NCBI GenBank assembly: GCA_039934135.1
Contig: JBDTMT010000051.1
Span: 1 to 16,776 of the forward strand
DNA: 16,776 nucleotides
DNA from: JBDTMT01 sp039934135
GTDB taxonomy: Bacteria > Desulfobacterota > Binatia > HRBIN30 > CADEER01
Reading direction: 5' to 3'
Within the stretch, counting starts at the first letter, position 1, and each line of letters starts with the position of its first letter. A model generated the notes under the pieces. That model saw nothing but the letters and a program-made list of their open reading frames with translations, made no database searches and had not been told where the DNA came from. Positions 14,867 to 16,776 of this stretch are shown here, one piece after another. The translations under genes were made by a program, and so were the position numbers.

Positions 14867-14890
14867 GGAGCGACCGGCAGCGGTCGCTCC
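14867..14890 (+). terminator. Hairpin downstream of the YVTN surface protein gene
   Basis: GGAGCGACCG (14867-14876) pairs perfectly with CGGTCGCTCC (14881-14890) over a GCAG loop, 20 bases after the stop codon. On the + strand the tail is CCTTCAAAC, so the U-tract is poor. On the - strand a TTTT run follows a few bases after the stem. Best read as the 3' end of the surface protein transcript, with some doubt about intrinsic termination. Confidence 0.5.
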
Positions 14891-14957
14891 CCTTCAAACC
14901 CACGGCACGGAGCGTGACGCCGCATAGGCTGCTGCCCGGACGAGCGACCCTCCCGTC

Positions 14958-15848
14958 GTGATTCGAGCGCTTGGCAGCCCCGTCGGGGTAGAGGTCGACC
15001 TCGGCTGGACCGAGATCACCTTGCAATTGGTGCGGCGCTACCGTGAGGGTGTCGGCCAAAACTGTGCCGGCTCGGCCTCAACTCAGCGGGTTCCGCTCGG
15101 GCTCGCGTTGACCTTGCGTGGTGGTCCAGTTCCACCCGTCGCGCTGCGGGAGCAGACAGTCAGCGTGCACGGCGGGCACGCGCTGCGGTCGCTGGCGCCT
15201 CTCGTCACCGGGGATCGCTATCGCGTTCGGACCCGCATCGACAGGATCTTCGAGAAGAGTGGTCGCAGCGGCCCGCTAACCGTGATCGCGCGGTCAGCGT
15301 CGCTTAGGAGCCAACGGGGTGGAGTGGTGTGGATAGAGGATCACCAGATCGTCCGCTGGCGGAGCAATCGCGACCCAAGCCTCCTGCTTTCCGCGCCCTC
15401 TCTCCCCCTGTCTCCGGATGGACCCATGCTTGGGGAACCGACCACCCCAGAGCCGCTCGAACTCGGTATGGTCGTGGCATCCGAGGTTCGCCCGGCGCCG
15501 GACGCCGCTGCTCTCCGTCGCTACGCCGAAATCCTGGCCGATCGCGAGCTGATTTTCACCGACCCTGATGCGGCTCGGTCGCTCGGGTACGCGGACGTCA
15601 TCGTCCCGGGCCCGGTACAGGGGGCGATTCTTGAAGATCTGGTGTGCCGCCAGCTGCCGGGCTGGCATATCGCGTCGCTGGCCTTCACTTTCCGTATTTC
15701 GCTCGTCGCATCTGAGGCTATTTCCCTATCGGCCACAGTGACCCAGATTGACGAGTCGGGCGGTAGTCAGGTGCTCGGGCTCGACCTGGCGATCGAGAAT
15801 GCCGACGGCGAACGGGCCGCCGTGGGTAGCGCGACGCTGATGCGTTGA
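14958..15848 (+). CDS. Two-hotdog MaoC/HTD2-like dehydratase homolog lacking the catalytic His
   Basis: A 296-aa protein that looks like a double hotdog of the FAS1-like/MaoC dehydratase group, to which HTD2 and mesaconyl-C4-CoA hydratase belong. The first hotdog (about residues 45-140) has the typical strand-rich block GDRYRVRTRIDRIFEKSGRSG. The second (about 180-296) has LRRYAEILADRELIFTD, GYADVIVPGP and a closing VGSATLMR strand. Active relatives read about HRIHYD followed by VHGP in these places; here E197, F200 and P217 replace the three His, so hydratase chemistry by the usual Asp/His pair is unlikely. It may be a structural partner, an acyl-thioester binder or a diverged enzyme. The start is GTG at 14958, with only a weak purine stretch upstream. 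Third-position GC bias looks looser than in the flanking metabolic genes. It stands alone. Confidence 0.7.
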   Translation: MIRALGSPVGVEVDLGWTEITLQLVRRYREGVGQNCAGSASTQRVPLGLALTLRGGPVPPVALREQTVSVHGGHALRSLAPLVTGDRYRVRTRIDRIFEKSGRSGPLTVIARSASLRSQRGGVVWIEDHQIVRWRSNRDPSLLLSAPSLPLSPDGPMLGEPTTPEPLELGMVVASEVRPAPDAAALRRYAEILADRELIFTDPDAARSLGYADVIVPGPVQGAILEDLVCRQLPGWHIASLAFTFRISLVASEAISLSATVTQIDESGGSQVLGLDLAIENADGERAAVGSATLMR

Positions 15849-15853
15849 GAGAG

Positions 15854-15996
15854 ATCCGGAAATCCTCCGGTCTGGCCGCAGCGCGAAGATTGTGCCGATC
15901 GACTCCTGTCGCGGACGACCGCTGGGGCGCATGAGACATTTCGCCCCGGTCGGACCTCAGGAAACAGTCCAGAGAGGAGAGGAAATCCGGAAATCC
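15854..15996 (+). repeat. 12-base direct repeat pair
   Basis: ATCCGGAAATCC occurs at 15854-15865 and again at 15985-15996, 131 bases apart, each preceded by a GAGA-rich stretch. The first copy lies just after the stop of the hotdog gene; the second lies inside the candidate miniature element. Confidence 0.6.
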
Positions 15997-16047
15997 CAGC
16001 GAGTGGACAAAAAGCTCTCTCGGGCCCGGGATCGCAAAATGTCCCAT
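15931..16047. mobile_element. Candidate 117-bp miniature inverted-repeat element
   Basis: The left end ATGAGACATTTCGC (15931-15944) and the reverse complement of the right end, ATGGGACATTTTGC (16047-16034), match at 12 of 14 positions and point inward, followed by CCCGG on both sides. The interior has no open frame of note. This is the layout of a MITE or the fused ends of a deleted insertion sequence. No target-site duplication is clear. Confidence 0.3.
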
Positions 16048-16333
16048 TCTGCGGAGCGGCAGGCGGCTAGCTAGAGAAGGGGGCCGCGCACTCCTCTCAG
16101 GGTGATACGCACGAGAGACGCAAAGCGTCCCGACATCGGCAAACCTTGCGATACCGGTCGTCCACGTCGGTGTCCCAAGGCTGCGTTGCACATCCGGCCG
16201 GTCTTGGGTCCTAGCCCTGTTCGACGCCGGGACCCCGGTCAATACGGCTGGCACGTCGCATCCCAAAGCGGGAGTCCACCTCGGCCCGACGCGTCCCGCG
16301 CGGTCCGAGCTTGGGGCGGAACGCACCGTGGTC

Positions 16334-16370
16334 ACGCGACGCGACAGCCGGCTAGACAACCGCGTCGCGT
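16334..16370. repeat. Perfect 10-base inverted repeat
   Basis: ACGCGACGCG (16334-16343) and CGCGTCGCGT (16361-16370) are exact reverse complements across a 17-base loop, 24 bases before the A-tract of the terminator at 16394. There is no U-tract of its own. It could be a protein-binding palindrome or part of the 3' end of the left-pointing transcript. Confidence 0.5.
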
Positions 16371-16393
16371 CGAAGCGGTCGACCCGAGTCCAC

Positions 16394-16430
16394 AAAAAAA
16401 CAAGGGCCCCCGGTTTCCCGGGAGCCCTTG
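16394..16430 (-). terminator. Intrinsic terminator of the right-edge surface protein gene
   Basis: CAAGGGCCCCCGG (16401-16413) pairs with CCGGGAGCCCTTG (16418-16430) with one mismatch over a four-base loop. The seven A at 16394-16400 become a U-tract on the - strand directly after the stem. It lies 24 bases past the TAA of the gene ending at 16455: a textbook rho-independent terminator. Confidence 0.9.
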
Positions 16431-16454
16431 GTCATGACGGAGTTCGATGTCGCG

Positions 16455-16776
16455 TTACGCGCCGATTCGACCCAAGCGGCGCAACATCCAGAGCAGGCCG
16501 ATACTCAGACCGCCGATCAGCAGCAGACCGCTCGGGCTGGCCGGCGACGGGACGACAGGAATTGGCGGTCGAGTGCGCGTCGCAGTCGGCGTGCGCGTCG
16601 GCGTCGCCGTCGGCGTCGCTGTCGGCGTCTGCGTCGGCGTGTTCGTCGGCGTGTTCGTCGGCGTCGCCGTCGGCGTATTCGTCGGGGTATCCGTCGGTGT
16701 GCTCGTCGGCGTGCTCGTCGGCGTATTGGTCGGCGTATTGGTCGGCGTGTTCATCGGCGTGTTCGTCGGCGTGTTC
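16455..16776 (-). CDS. C-terminal part of a Thr/Pro-repeat surface protein with VPSP-type sorting tail (partial)
   Basis: An open frame enters from the right edge and stops with TAA at 16455-16457, so only the last 106 or so residues are seen. The visible part starts with tandem TPTx units (x = N, S, D, A, Q or R) and passes through RTRPPIPVVPSPASPSG. It ends in a hydrophobic segment (LLLIGGLSIGLLWML) and RRLGRIGA. The VPSPA box, membrane span and Arg cluster have the layout of PEP-CTERM-type sorting tails, with Ser for the Glu of VPEPA. The tail differs from the Gly-Gly-Cys tail of the YVTN protein, so a different processing enzyme may handle it (inference). An internal ATG at 16754 is just a repeat codon and not a likely start. 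A strong terminator follows. The function of the missing N-terminal part is unknown. Confidence 0.75.
   Translation of the reverse strand, partial: NTPTNTPMNTPTNTPTNTPTSTPTSTPTDTPTNTPTATPTNTPTNTPTQTPTATPTATPTRTPTATRTRPPIPVVPSPASPSGLLLIGGLSIGLLWMLRRLGRIGA
16581..16776 (-). repeat. 12-base tandem coding repeat (TPTx)
   Basis: About 16 units of a 12-base repeat encode Thr-Pro-Thr-x on the - strand and run off the window edge. Three codons are near-invariant and the fourth varies among Asn, Ser, Asp, Ala, Gln and Arg. Such arrays are prone to length change by slippage, always in frame because the unit is four codons. Confidence 0.9.

Larger units (their letters stand above)
15849..16454. other. 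Gene-free, repeat-rich intergenic region
   Basis: About 600 bases with no convincing gene on either strand. It holds two copies of a 12-base direct repeat, a 117-base segment with inverted ends, a perfect 10-base inverted repeat and the terminator of the left-pointing gene from the right edge. Open frames here lack ribosome-binding sites, family motifs and the codon bias of real genes around them. No tRNA-like fold is seen. Confidence 0.6.

Noticed and set aside
15718..16395. 225-codon - strand open frame across the gene-free region
   Set aside because: It overlaps the hotdog gene by 131 bases, crosses the candidate miniature element, has no ribosome-binding site and no recognisable fold or motif.
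16102..16437. + strand open frame of 111 codons
   Set aside because: It runs through the palindrome and the intrinsic terminator of the opposite gene, and its composition is not protein-like.
16581..16776. CRISPR-like array
   Set aside because: The unit is 12 bases with no spacers and encodes TPTx in frame; it is a coding tandem repeat.

Overview
The window is GC-rich with strong G/C third-codon bias. It reads as a chromosomal segment of a Gram-negative (diderm) bacterium: it has apolipoprotein N-acyltransferase, DsbD, a signal-peptide-bearing beta-barrel protein and surface proteins with C-terminal sorting tails. Thr/Pro-rich stalk proteins with a MYXO-CTERM-like tail, paired acyl-CoA dehydrogenases and a RibBX-type riboflavin enzyme suggest a deltaproteobacterial-grade lineage such as Binatota/Desulfobacterota-like or myxobacteria-like bacteria. 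This assignment is inference; no rRNA or tRNA gene is visible to fix it.

Layout. (1) 207-2649, + strand: two acyl-CoA dehydrogenases; the first keeps the catalytic Glu and the second lacks it, suggesting a two-subunit enzyme. (2) 2713-7458, - strand: dsbD, rhlB and lnt in one direction with short gaps, a likely envelope/RNA housekeeping operon converging on the dehydrogenase pair. (3) 7532-8395, + strand: a secreted predicted outer-membrane beta-barrel gene, divergent from dsbD. (4) 8350-11604, - strand: a flavin reductase-like gene, glmU (GTGA start/stop overlap) and a ribBA-type gene. The GTP cyclohydrolase II half of the last has lost all three zinc cysteines. Its 3' end overlaps that of the beta-barrel gene. 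(5) 11685-12175, + strand: a small exported-protein gene broken by one frameshift. (6) 12366-14846, + strand: a large surface protein with a seven-bladed YVTN propeller, a stalk of about 450 Thr/Pro-rich residues with modular tandem repeats, and a Cys/TM/Arg sorting tail, preceded by a recognisable promoter. (7) 14958-15848, + strand: a two-hotdog MaoC/HTD2-like protein lacking the catalytic histidine. (8) 15849-16454: no gene, but several inverted and direct repeats, including a possible 117-bp miniature element. (9) 16455 to the right edge, - strand: the C-terminal part of a second Thr/Pro-repeat surface protein with a different sorting tail, followed by a textbook intrinsic terminator.

Functional threads: acyl-CoA turnover (regions 1 and 7), envelope maturation (region 2), flavin and cell-wall precursor supply (region 4) and surface display (regions 6 and 9). 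The most interesting items are the RibBX-type degenerate enzyme, the two surface proteins with different anchor signals, the hotdog protein without its catalytic His, and the repeat-rich intergenic region at 15849-16454.
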